Positions 13,143 through 24,095 of a DNA stretch of 64,000 nucleotides are shown here, piece by piece (the first letter of the stretch is position 1; each line of letters starts with the position of its first letter). The notes beneath the pieces are model-generated. The model was not told where the DNA came from and made no database searches. It worked only from the letters and a program-made list of their open reading frames with translations. The translations under genes and the position numbers were made by a program. The stretch spans positions 5,545,978 to 5,609,977 of the forward strand of contig CM072159.1 in NCBI GenBank assembly GCA_036850595.1, given 5' to 3'. The DNA is from Rhyacichthys aspro. Its lineage: Eukaryota > Chordata > Actinopteri > Gobiiformes > Rhyacichthyidae.

Positions 13143-16100
13143 CCAGCAGCCTGATGAAGTCTTTTTGCAGCAGCTTAAGCCAATAAAAATGTGATTACAC
13201 TCATGCCAAATCAGGTTTGTGAGCCTTGCTTTAATACGTCAGCTCTTTGTCAGCCATTATTTGTATCGATGATAGAGTTTCATCACATGGTTACAATCTC
13301 ATACACGTTTTAACCACTGGAGTCAAAGACCAGTCAGCCTCAATAGAACTGAAAAGCCACATTTTATTAAACATCTCTCAGTAAAAGTAGGTTAAGGGTA
13401 AGTTAATACTATAATATTCAGGTTTTTCATTAAAAATTAAATTTACCACGGCATGAACACTTTTTTTTTTTTAACTCCTCTCGTGTGGTCCTCTAAAACA
13501 TTTTGGAGGTGAATGTCAGCCTACTTTCAATACACTGGGGGAGGTATTATGATGTTTCCAAACCAAGAAAAAAAATGGATTTGAATTTTACTCACTCATG
13601 CCATTAAAGTTCAGTTTATTATGATCACCATTAGCCATTGCCCTCTTTCTGGGGTGCACACAATAATAACAGTATTTAATAATAAATTGATTCGGTTAAT
13701 TACAATAAACAGTAGTACAAAAACTTTAAAAAATATCCCACACACTTATTCCATCACTTATAACATCACTGCTATGTGGAGTGTACAAACCTCTGTGATT
13801 TTGACCAGTGTAATAGTTCTCAAAAAAACAAAGAACATGGATCCTCAGTCCTTTTTTTTCACTAATGGCCAACCTGAAGTTCTGTGCATTATGACAGTGT
13901 TTCCTTTTTCTGGACAGTTGAGAGCTTTATGGTAAGAGGATGTTTTGTTTTGCAAATTAAACCACTGTTAGCCTTCTCCCCATAGCTGTAATTTTATATG
14001 CTCAGTCTACTTAGATCAGTCTGCCATCTGAAGTGACTCAGAGAAGTTGTGTTTCTTCAGCTTTACAGTTCCCCAGAATACAGAGTTAAAGAATAAATGT
14101 CACAACAAAGCAGTTCAAATCTAAAGAAGACTGAATACTGATAGTTCAAACTAGTTCACATAATTTTCTGATCATTTGCATTATATCTGAAGAGTTTCTA
14201 TAAGCTCGGTCCACCCCTTTCCACCCTCATTGATCACAGCCTTTTTTTAAATTAACTCACATAAAACCAGTTTTCCTCATTATTGTTTTGTTCAAAAAGG
14301 TTGGGGGTTTTTTTGTTTGTTTGCAAATAGACCCTAAAAGTTTGGGAATAAGAATTAGGTCACTAAAAGTATAAAATGTGTTTTTGCGGTGTCTTTGAAA
14401 GGTTGAGATAGACCTTGTAAATGCTGCTGCAGACCGATGTGTCCTCACACAGATAGAGCATGATTTATTATTTACATGTGCTAATGTGTTTTCTGGACAC
14501 CTCAGGAGGAGACATGCTGGCATTAAGCTGCTCTGTGGCCCTGAGTCAAATACCACAAAGTCAAAACTTTGCAACATTCTGTGACATCAGTCCCAGTCTG
14601 GAGCCAGGACCTGAAATGCTGAAGATGTCCTAAAAGTAAAAAAAGTTTTCTTCTAAAAAAGAGTTTTGTTGACAAGATTGATCAGTTCTGAAGTCAGATT
14701 CATGAATTTATCACAGTGAACCTTTGCTGACTTTGCATATGTCATGTATTTTTTACTGATGCCTCTTAACACTGCAGTCAGGCTTCAGTTCAGAAGAAAA
14801 TACAAACAAATGCAAATAAAATAAAATAGTACATATACTTGGCTTGTTTCCTGAAAGTTGAGGCAGTCTTCTCTTGTTTTCAAGGACAGCCTGTTTTAAC
14901 AAAATCAGTGTTTTCAATTTGGTCATTACCATTTCCCCATCGGCACCACTGTAATCAATAACTGCATGTTCTGCTGTAAGGTGTATTGTCAGCAGACTAC
15001 ACACACAGTGTGTTTACATGATTGAATGTCTCTTCCCTGCTTCAGATATGACCTTGTCCTCTAGTTTTTTATGTGTTCTTAATTGGATTATTGTTGTGCA
15101 GTTTCTGAGACACTAAAATGGTGTTAATCTTAGTTAAGGGTTAAGGAATAAGTTGTCATTAAGGTGTTTAATTCAGTAGGTCTGCATCAAACTCACTCAA
15201 TATGCACAATCTTGTGTCAATAGCTGTTTTACGTGGCGTGGTTCTTCATCCTGGTGTCCAAGTTGGAAGAGTAAAAGACATAGGAAAAGGCCAAGTGATA
15301 AAGAAACATTAAGGTTTATCCATTAATCCATGTAATTTCTATATCATTACAACATTTGATCATTAATAGACTTGTCACATTTCAAGTGAGGGTCTTGGGT
15401 TTGAGTCCTGCATGAGCCTATTGGCTCCATGTCAAACAGATACAGAGGCTGCAAAGCATTTGATAAAATAATAATCAAATATAAAATATATTTTAGTGTT
15501 CCAAATATGTTGCCTAATTGTGTGTGTTAAGAATGATGAAATGAATTCTTTGTACATCTGATCCTGAATGTAAGCATTGGGCTGCACCTTGAATATAATG
15601 AAAGAATCCACAATACTGAAATTGGCCACAAATAATGCCAAAAAGACTTAATTTTAGATGAATGTGGCTGCTCATGAGTAGTTCTGTCTTCCCTCAGACC
15701 TGCGTCAATAATGCATAAAAATACTCACATTGTCCAGATTTCAAAGTTGATACCTCTCATTAGTTTTACCTGAATGTTTCATAGTAATGAGGCCCAGAAC
15801 CAAATGGTGGTTGGGTGGTCTGTTGTTAGAGATCTGCTGATGAAGCCAGTGAAAAACCCTCAAACCAGACACAGAGAAGGATTCATTAGAGAAGCCAGAG
15901 GCGGAGGACAGGAAGATGGAGGATCTGTCACTGTGACACATGACACATGGGTGACCTGAGTCAGTCTGATTAGAACCTACAAGTGCAGGAGAAGAAAATA
16001 AGTGGACAAAAATGGATCACATTATAGTTAGAATACGTTAACAAGGTAAATAAATGTTATGTTATAGTTTTAATGAAATATCTCTTAAAATATCTTAACA

Positions 16101-18471
16101 AACCTTGATCATAAAATGCCAATATAATTGTCGGACTGAGTGCATGGGCAGTACTTTTCTGTAGGTCACTTTGCTTTGTTTGTTTCTGCTCTTTTTCTGT
16201 GTAAATAGATATAACCAGTGCTACACAGTTTTGTTATTGATTCATTGCTGACAAGCTGTGTAGACAAACCAGCCAAAGGGACTGGAACTAGCAACCTTTG
16301 TATACAAGCATGTGATTGGCCATAGCTTCCATTACTCGCTGAACATTCCTAGATGGCATCTTAAGTTTGACTTCTTGTTTTGTATTTATTTATTTATTTT
16401 CATGATTTCTTTTACAATATTCTGTTAGATAACTAAACAGTTTTCCTCAAATACAAGAAACAAACCATTACCATCAGTTTAAACTTGCTGATTTGGTCGG
16501 CAACAAGCCAGGAATGTCTGGATTTGTTTCAAATTTGTTTCATTCCTTGACAAAAACATGACTGAAGTGGCCCTGGAAGCCAGTCACACACAGACCTGTC
16601 CAAAGTTGGGGAGATGAAATGAAGCAAGGCTGCAAATGTCTGTCTTATGACGTTATTACAATAAATGAAGTAAACAATCATTTGAAGACAGTATAATAAC
16701 CGGCGGGGAGTATTTCCATTCCTTTCCATAGTAAAATAATACCTTTAAAGACAGCACCAAGCAGTAGCAGACACACAGACTGCTCTTTACACAAAAGATG
16801 ATTGACATTGGGGAAGATTTGTACAAACCGACTGAAATACCTGACTTTTTTCCATCATAAATGAACCATAATATTGAATGCTTGTTGTAGAGGTGTGATA
16901 TCTACTTAAGTGTGTACATTGTGCTTGTGTGTCCTCCGGTGCATGTGTGTTTTCCACCAGACTGGAGCAGCTGTTTTAAAATGACTGACAAGTGACAAAT
17001 CGCTGACATTCCTGAAAGCAGAAAATGGCTAAGCGTCGACGTTGAAAAGGCACGGTATAAAGAGAAGTGGTAACGGTTATATAAAAACTGCAAGTCATAC
17101 GGTCCAAAGGCTAAAAGAGGAAGGAAATGCTGCAGTCCTCGGAGAAGGTGTAATCTGGCAGGTGTACAGGAACAAGCAGATGTTCAAGTTCTTCTGGAGG
17201 GTTTTGCGTCTAACCTGTTCTCAGATCGAAAAGCCTAGTGATGTTTGAATCGCCCTAAAAGCATCAAGAAGAGATTGGGACGCAACAGACGGAGAGGTGA
17301 GAATGGAATAAGAAAGTAATGGCCTGTAATGTGGGAATAGAGGGAATAGAGGGTGTGGTTAAAGGAGACTCAGGAGAGATGACCAGAATAAAAAGCACCA
17401 GAGAGTGAGAACATGAAGAAAGCAACCTCTACGTCACAGAAATATGGATTAATAAAGTATAAGTGATGTTCTAGTGGAGAAAATTAGTTTAGATTACACC
17501 TGCATTTAACATCATTGTCTGTGACAAAAATATATATGAAATGATCTATCATATAAGTAAATAAAATATTGCACTGGTAAGACTTTAGAGTAAGGGTACA
17601 CAAATTAGCCTGGATTTGTGCAGGAATTAATGCATACCTAATGCATTAAGTAAAATTTTAGGTCAGTCCTTGGTTATGTCTCATTTCTCCAAAGAATAAG
17701 CTACACCAGGGCTGACAAATCCACAAAAATATTCAAAATTGGGCAGGATAGTTACATGCATGTTGATAACTGCTGAAAATGTACCAACAAGTAACAAATA
17801 TTCTTCGAGACAAGGTTGGAAGGGAGAGAAGGGGGCAACGCGATTAGGAAGTCATAGACAGAGATGGAGGAAAAAGGGGGGCGGACGTGTCGGGGGAAAG
17901 GGAGCAAGTGAAAATGTAAGGGACTGATCCCAGAGGAAATAAAAACCAGGAGAGAAACCCCAGCAACATTTACGGCCCGGCTCAGAGTCACTATTTTCCA
18001 TTTCTCTTTCAGATAATAAACACATGAAGCAGACTGGAGATAATTGCCTCATGGGAAGAAACGAGAATCATGAGCAGGATTGACAGGACGGCGGTGTGCA
18101 CAGCGGCCGTATAGAAATGGTTTAGATAGGGGAGCACACCAAATACATACGGGCAGAATCACAATATAAAAAGAAAAAGCACACTTTCACACCAACGACA
18201 GGTCCATCATTATGTCAGTAAACATGAATTTGACAATATAATGTGTACTCTCTGAATTCTGACCCCATGTTAAGGTTCCTCTTGTTGTCCTATACTTTCA
18301 TAATATACTGGTGCAAACTTTGACGACCCTGCACTGGAGTTGTATGACTGTGTGACTTTGCGAAGCAGCCAAATATAAATGCACATCAAACACATGCAGT
18401 AAAAAGTAAGTGCCTTTCAGCTTCTTTACCTCAGGGAGTTACCACAGCACAGTAATCTGCATGTGTAGCAA
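13143..18471. other. Non-coding stretch, no gene recognised
   Basis: Open frames of up to about 105 codons (13621-13935 plus; 14257-14577 minus) show no recognisable domain. A TATT/TTTA run lies at 16383-16400. A single pol III B-box-like word (GGTTTGAGTCC, 15398-15408) stands alone without an A box or cloverleaf. Positions 17815-17915 are purine-rich on the plus strand. Confidence 0.5.
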
Positions 18472-18612
18472 TGTCTTTACACTGGATGCCCTTCCTGATG
18501 CAACCCTCTCCATTTACCTGGGCTATAGGTGCACAGGTAGACTGTGGCTGGAGTTGCTCCCCAGGGGATTCCAACCCCCAATCTCAAGCTAATCTCTCCA
18601 CCACAGAGGAGC
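18472..18612 (-). repeat. tRNA-derived SINE fragment, minus strand
   Basis: Read on the minus strand, a tRNA-like head with GGTTGGAATCC (18566-18576 on the plus strand), one mismatch from the pol III B box GGTTCGAATCC, is followed by a body ending in GGGTTGCATCAGGAAGGGCATCC-like sequence; the last phrase ('GGAAGGGCATCC') is a hallmark of DANA/HE1-like fish SINEs. The A-box region is degraded, the 3' tail is missing, and no target duplication is visible. Exact subfamily is unknown. Confidence 0.65.
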
Positions 18613-19260
18613 TGCATCAAATACATGCAGTCACATCACAAAACGATATAAAAAGCTTGAGATACATGTAAACAATAGGAACTCCCCCTAGATGTAAAAA
18701 ACATACAACAGCAGCACTTGAAGCTTGGTAAATATAATTGTTTGTTAAGGGGTTTACATGAATATATGGAATGGATGGTGATGCACAGACTGAGTGAAAA
18801 TGATTAGCTGTACACTTAACTAAATACATGTTGACAGGCAAGAGTGCAGCCTTTTAAGAGAACAGATGCTCAGCCCTAAAAGCACAAGCACACAGACACA
18901 TTTTCAGAAAAGACACAATGAACTCACACTGGTGTTAGCAGTTCGACTCTCAGCGTGTCACTGGAGAGACATGAACCCCATCAACTCTCAGTCAAGTGTG
19001 GATTTCACTGTAGTTTATCAAATGTTCGACTAATTTTTCAGTGACTGCAGTCAAAAATAAGTGACATTGTAAAAACCTCTCACCTTCCTTCAACCCATTA
19101 GTTTCACACCATGTTCCTGTTTTAACATTTTCAATGTAATATCATAATGTTACAACCTTGAGTGTATATTACAACTCACTACATTGAATCTGCTCATATC
19201 TTGCAGACCTGTTGCAGAAAAATGATATGCAAAAAGGTCATTTAAAGATTAATTGGTATT
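18613..19260. other. Non-coding spacer between two SINE fragments
   Basis: No gene, motif cluster or repeat is recognised in these roughly 650 bases. Confidence 0.55.
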
Positions 19261-19343
19261 GTCCAGGGGTCAGGCCCAAAGCTGAGGGATAGGCTCTAGC
19301 CCCCAATGACCTGTAATGAGATTTGTGGTAGAGGAGGAATAAG
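19261..19343 (+). repeat. 3' fragment of a DANA/HE1-like SINE, plus strand
   Basis: GTCCAGGGGT, then GCTGAGGGATAGGCTCTAGC, then CCCCCAATGACC reproduce the order of the 3' body of a common teleost SINE ('...CAGCTGGGATAGGCTCCAGCCCCCC-TGACC...'). The tRNA head and middle are absent, as expected from 5' truncation. Related 3' fragments lie at 20451-20595 and 49141-49220. Confidence 0.6.
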
Positions 19344-20450
19344 GTATTCTTTCAGCCTTCTGATGTTTTTAATATTATTATTTTACCAAATTAAATGAAA
19401 ATGACAACTTCATGGACATTGTTCAGATTGCTTTAAATTAAATCCTTTTGCCGACTCACGTCTGTGAATGTGTCCTGGGAGACCTGTGCAGACCTGAAAT
19501 CTCACTACAGCTTTCATCAACTTTTATAGCCTTAAGCTACAGAGCAAATCTAAAGCTCGCTTTGAACAAAGTACACTCTTCTGTGAACTATGTTGCATTA
19601 TTTAGACATTGTACACTGTTATCTTCACTACTATAGTAGCTGATGGACAAACATACACACAAAATATTTCATGGCATCATAACTGAGTAAAAATCTTTAA
19701 AGGAGTCGTTCTTTGTGTGTAAATTTGTCTTTTGGAGATCTTTTCTTTCTGACTCAGATCATATTTAGCTGCTGACATTTTTGGTGCAGGATTGATCAAA
19801 AGCACAAACACTGACATAAGAAATGTGTGACATGTCCCGGTGGTCATCGGGGGGAGTCATGGCGTCCTCATTAGGCCATCATCTGACATTGTTTATGTGA
19901 TAAGCAGAGAGAATCAGGGGGAGGGGTTGTCAGAATCCTCCCATTACAAACAACTTCAAAAACTCACTGAAGCAAAGACTCACAAGGAATGTGCGAGAAG
20001 AAAACAAGTGGAGACAGAATAAAGCTGACAGAGATATAGAGACAGTAAAACATAACCAGTAGAACGCAGGTAAGACAAAAGTTTAAAAAGTATCAGTGAG
20101 ATAAACAGTAAGTGACAAGCAGGAAACAATATACACGAGTTTTTTGACTTGCATCACAGTCTCTGTCTGGAACAAGGTGTACTCGAATTTCTTCTGTATG
20201 TTTTTTTTTCAACAATCACTGATAGATTTGTGTTTGATCTCTGTGTGATTCTACTTCTATCAGTATTTCATCTTATTGACAGTTAAGTCCTTCCACCTAC
20301 CAAAAATAGCAGGGTTCCTTGAAATGTTTGCATTTCCTCCTCGTGCCACTGGGGGTTTTCTCTCATCGACCCTGTTTCCTCAAACATTCCAATGACACGT
20401 GCACATTTAAGTGTTTTGGGGAATTTATATTCACCCATACACAATGACTA
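19344..20450. other. Non-coding spacer between SINE fragments
   Basis: No coding region supportable; the only plus-strand frame of note (19840-20022, 60 codons) is hydrophilic and unrecognised. Confidence 0.5.
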
Positions 20451-20595
20451 TGGCAGTGAATGGTTGTCACTAAGTGTTGGCCCTGATATTGACCTGTGAT
20501 CATCTAGGGTATGCCCCAACTCACAGCAAAAGCAGCTAAGATATGCTCCAGCCCTCCCTGATCCAGAAACAAGATAAATGTAAGAAAATGAATAC
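20451..20595 (+). repeat. 3' half of a DANA/HE1-like SINE, plus strand
   Basis: The sequence runs through GTGAATGGTTGTC, AAGTGTTGGCCCTGATATTGACC, CATCTAGGGTATGCCCC, AGCTAAGATATGCTCCAGCCC and AAGAAAATGAATA. This is the same block order as the 3' half of the family, ending in the GAAAATGAAT tail. It is diverged throughout, so the insertion is old. The tRNA-related 5' half is missing. Confidence 0.7.
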
Positions 20596-22035
20596 ATGTG
20601 TTTGTTTGTTTTTTGGTTGTTTGTTTATTCATGGTAGGTGTTAATTGTCATTTTAAATGATAAAAGAATTTAAATTTTGCTCTGGCAGCACGCAGCAGTA
20701 TGTGAGATATCTTAACAACACAGTTTGAACACAGACTAAAATGTTTAAGTTTATAGATGTATAAAACTCTGTGATCAACCTTTTTACACTGCATTGTTTC
20801 ATTGTTTCTACATGCACTGTATGTTTGTCCAAACTGTAGATCATTATAAGAATCACACATCCTACATCCAAACAGAGAGGGGCAGTACATTCCTGGGATT
20901 TGAATGGTCCAGAGAAGACCTTAGAGGTAGTATGTGGACTGTTCCACTATGTGCAAACCTAGTTAAAGTCTTCATTTATAAATGATTATTAAAGTCAGTG
21001 CTGACTGAAAGAGTGAAATATTGTCCCCTGACCGTCCTTGAACAAACACTGTTGCATGGAGTAAGTCAGATTTGGTTGTTTGTGTGGCAACGACAAACTT
21101 TTCAGTGTGACTTTTATGCCACAAAATGGCACAGCAAGACTAGTGGTAATGTGTGTTACTGTAAGTCTGATGTTGCCTTGCTATGCTCAGTTTCAAATGA
21201 ATATATGTAAAGAAGGAAGTGTTTTTAAAAATGTTGTTTCATTGCATTCATTTGTGTTATTTTTATTGTATTTATAATGCAAAATGTTACATCACTTGCA
21301 GTTCACAGTCTGACAATGGACTGCAGTCAATCATGCTGAACATGCACACATTTCCATTTTAATAAAGTTGCCTAAATCGCACTGCCTCTGATGGATACAA
21401 ACAACTGTGAACAGAAACAACAGTGATTCATGAGTTTATGCAACAGAAAAGGAGAGGTCAGTGTAGGACAAGCCGTATTTGTGTTCTCTCTGTTGCTCAC
21501 TGTGAAAGAGTTGGCTTCTGGGTAAAAAGGCTTGACCTGAAAATAGTATTGCTTTGGTGATTCCGTCGGTGTGCATTGCGTTGCCTGCCACAACTGGGAA
21601 GCACGGCTGTCAGGGTTAAAAATGACCCAACATCCAGAGGACAGTCCTGCACATGAATGCTGCTTCGGACAAATGACACTTTGTAAAAAATACTTATGTC
21701 TGTTTTACTGCCTTACAGCCATATATTGCTGGTGCATTATGCAACTGATTCAAAATGCTTCAGTTTTTTCACTAATAATTCTGAAAAGCTATGACACTGC
21801 TGCTAGCAAATCAATACATTTATGGTTAAATTTCTCAGACATGGGCTGGTACATGTCTGTCTTGCCTAGAAGAGCCCTTCGAAAATGAATACATTTTATC
21901 CTAATTCAGTTTAGTGTGACACCAGAGGCAACTATTTATAGAGATACATTTTCTAGGTTCCATTGCAATAATTTTATTTTATAAAAGTCAAAGAACTCAA
22001 ATGAGGGAAAATAAATTTTTATTGTTGCATCTGTT
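20596..22035. other. Non-coding spacer, no gene recognised
   Basis: Overlapping short frames on both strands (20648-20890 minus, 20794-21277 plus, 21571-21888 plus with 105 codons) give no recognisable peptide. A short (TTTG)-like run lies near 20600-20625. Confidence 0.5.
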
Positions 22036-22208
22036 GGTTCATTCATTCACTTTCTAAGGCCTGTCTTTACTGGAGACTCACAGACGCTGTATACACCATG
22101 CAGACATTTATAGACAAAAAACATTTGTTCTTACTTTAATGGGCAATTTGGGGCAACAGTTCACCTAACAACGCATGTCTTTTGGACAGTGGAGGGCTAC
22201 CTGGAGTG
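22036..22208 (-). repeat. DANA/HE1-like SINE fragment, minus strand
   Basis: In plus orientation the fragment starts with TTCATTCATTCACTTTCTAA (complement of the AATGAATGAA tail) and continues with GGGCAATTTGGGGCAACAG, TCACCTAACA, GCATGTCTTTTGGACAGTGG and GAGGGCTACCTGGAGTG. This matches the reverse complement of the family's core and 3' part ('GGGCAATTTAGAGTCACC...GCATGTCTTTGGACTGTGGGAGGAAACCGGAGTAC'). The interior between the tail and core is shortened, and the head is absent. Confidence 0.7.
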
Positions 22209-22495
22209 GTATGTCACGGAATGGGTTAGTAGGGGTGAGTTTTCATTGCCAAAAAGATGTGCCATGCTGTACTACTTTGTCCTTAACTTCTATCAGCGTG
22301 CTGCTTTTGTAAAGGCAGAGAGATTGGGAAAAATAAGAAGTTAAAGGAAAAACATAAAATGGAAATATTTTCCATATCATGCCTTTCTTGTAATGCACCT
22401 ATTCAAGAGAAAAGGTCTGTGCATTATGTATTGTATTTTTGTATTTTTTAGTAAACAAACTGGACTATAGCTGGAGTCAGTGTTATACTAACCTG

Positions 22496-22705
22496 ATAAG
22501 CCACATCATCTGTTCCACACTACATGGTCTGTCTCAGTACCATCTGGGGGGGCCTCCATAGAAAGTGCTTGCAATAGGCAGGTACTTTAAATGAATATCT
22601 GGTCGATGACTGGATTTATCATCTGTGAGTTACCACAGTTTTACCCAATTAGAGCAATGACATGCTGTTTACGTAGCAGTAAAACAGTCCCTACATCTTC
22701 AAACC
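22496..22705 (+). repeat. Unnamed ~210-bp dispersed repeat, copy 1
   Basis: This segment aligns in the same orientation with 33200-33405. Shared landmarks in order are ATCATCTG-TCCACA, GGTACTTTAAAT-AATAT, GTCG--GA-TGGATT-ATCATC, TCTGTGAGT-AC--CAGTTTTA, AGAGCA, CATG-T--TTACGT and GTAAAACAGTC-CTACATC. Similarity by eye is roughly three bases in four with small indels. No inverted termini, target duplication, pol III boxes or poly-A tail are evident, so the class is unknown. Confidence 0.6.
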
Positions 22706-23926
22706 ATGCCATACCTGTCAGTACTGGTCAGTCAGTTGGAAGACCTCACTGAATGTAATGTTCAGAAAGCTAGTAATGAACCAGAAGTAGTCTACTAATA
22801 TTTGCTGCAGCAGTATACAGCTCCACCTACAGCCTCTTGTGCCACACCAGGATTTACTCTCTTCATAATATACATAAATAAATAAATATAAAACACAGGT
22901 AACAAAACTTCAACTTATGTGTCATCAATGTTAACATAGCAGATGCTGCTGAACCCAAAACAGTGGAAATGCAGACCTCTTTAAGGGAAACCTCTACCAA
23001 AATGTTCTGAGTCGACCCAAACAGTACCATTCAATGAAAACAAGCCTTATATTTTGTGAGACAGTGCATTTAAACCTTTATAAGAATGCCACCTATTCTG
23101 AGTTATTTCATATTCTATTGACATAACACATACGCAGACAGACAGGTAATGAGTATCATTTTCATATTCCATGGGCTGACTTAATCCTCTCTCCAGGCGT
23201 CTTTACCTCGTTGAGGTTTTCTGCTTCTGCTGACACATCACAAGTATAAATCCATCCAGACACATACTATTATGACCAGCTGCATACATTTTCTGTGGAT
23301 AGATCACAGACTGTAGAAATTTTGGACCAATGGAGATTTTCATACATTGAGGTGTGGCTCCAAGAAGCCTGTCTCCTGTTACCCCTACATTCATAAACCA
23401 TGATAAAATATAAAGTCATTGTCAATATCACGTTAGTATTTACAGGCTGTGTGCATCAGTTTCTACACCGATGGCAGAGATGGCAATTAAGCTTCATGAA
23501 TTTCTTCTACTTCTACTTCTACTAGTAGAACACTTCTGACATATGGAAACCCTGCTGACAAGTTTTCAAAGTGTAGTTTAAATATTGACACACAGACAAG
23601 AATCCCTCAACACAAGTTTGTTGAGGGCAAAAAAAATGCCATTTCTTTTTTTCGCAAACGAATAACGTCCTCTGTTTCAAGGTATGTGTGCTTTTGGCAG
23701 GTCTTTCTGTGTGTAAATATTCATTACAGCTCTTTGTAACACTTAGTTCAGCTCCCTTTCCCTCACAGCACTTCTGTGTGCGTGGTACATGCTGATGAAG
23801 CTGCTTTTGTTTCAGGAAAAGCTCTGATCTGCAGTTTATGAATAGTGCTGGAACAGTTTTCTTTGACAACATTTTGACACTGAGAGTGACATATATAAAT
23901 GGGTAATAGTTCAATACTGGATAAAG
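22706..23926. other. Non-coding stretch, no gene recognised
   Basis: Contains an (ATAA)n-like run near 22870-22890 and a weak echo (TACACCGATGGCAGAGATGG) of a fish LINE/SINE phrase near 23465. The long minus-strand open frame that covers most of 23522-24052 runs into the SINE downstream and is not accepted as a gene. Confidence 0.5.
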
Positions 23927-24095
23927 GGCAGGGTACAGTGACAGATTAGTTAGCACTCCTGACTCACAGCAAGAAAGCTGTGGGTCTGATCCTGGTCTGC
24001 TCCGTCCTGCTGGGTATACTCTGGGTCTCTTTCTCCTAACATTTAAAGACATGTGTGTAAGTAAATTGGTGACTCTAAATTGTACAGGAAATAAA
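23927..24095 (+). repeat. tRNA-derived DANA/HE1-like SINE, 5' half, plus strand
   Basis: Head and core are present: GGGCAGGGTACAGTGACAGA (A-box side), TTAGTTAGCACTCCTGACTC, ACAGCAAGAAAGCTGTGGGT, then a degraded B box (GGGTCTGATCC), then TGGGTATACTCTGGGTCTC, TTTAAAGACATG and GTAAATTGGTGACTCTAAATTG. This is the exact block order of the family ('CTCACAGCAAGAAGGTC-TGGGTTCGA-TCC ... AAAGACATGC ... TGAATTGG--ACTCTAAATTG'). The 3' third is missing or too diverged to see. Confidence 0.78.

Noticed and set aside
13143..13205. 'GCCTGATGAAGTC...CAATAAAAATGTG' as a retroelement tail
   Set aside because: Only a short phrase resembles known retroelement 3' ends; too little to annotate.
15398..15408. Pol III B-box-like word GGTTTGAGTCC suggesting a tRNA or SINE
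   Set aside because: No cloverleaf, no A box at proper spacing, and no SINE body downstream.
17042..17248. Lys/Arg-rich open frame resembling a transposase DNA-binding region
   Set aside because: On inspection no helix-turn-helix signature or known transposase motif aligns; flanks lack terminal repeats.
23522..24052. 176-codon open frame on the minus strand
   Set aside because: Its first third is the antisense of a DANA/HE1-like SINE (23927-24095), and the remainder has no recognisable protein features.
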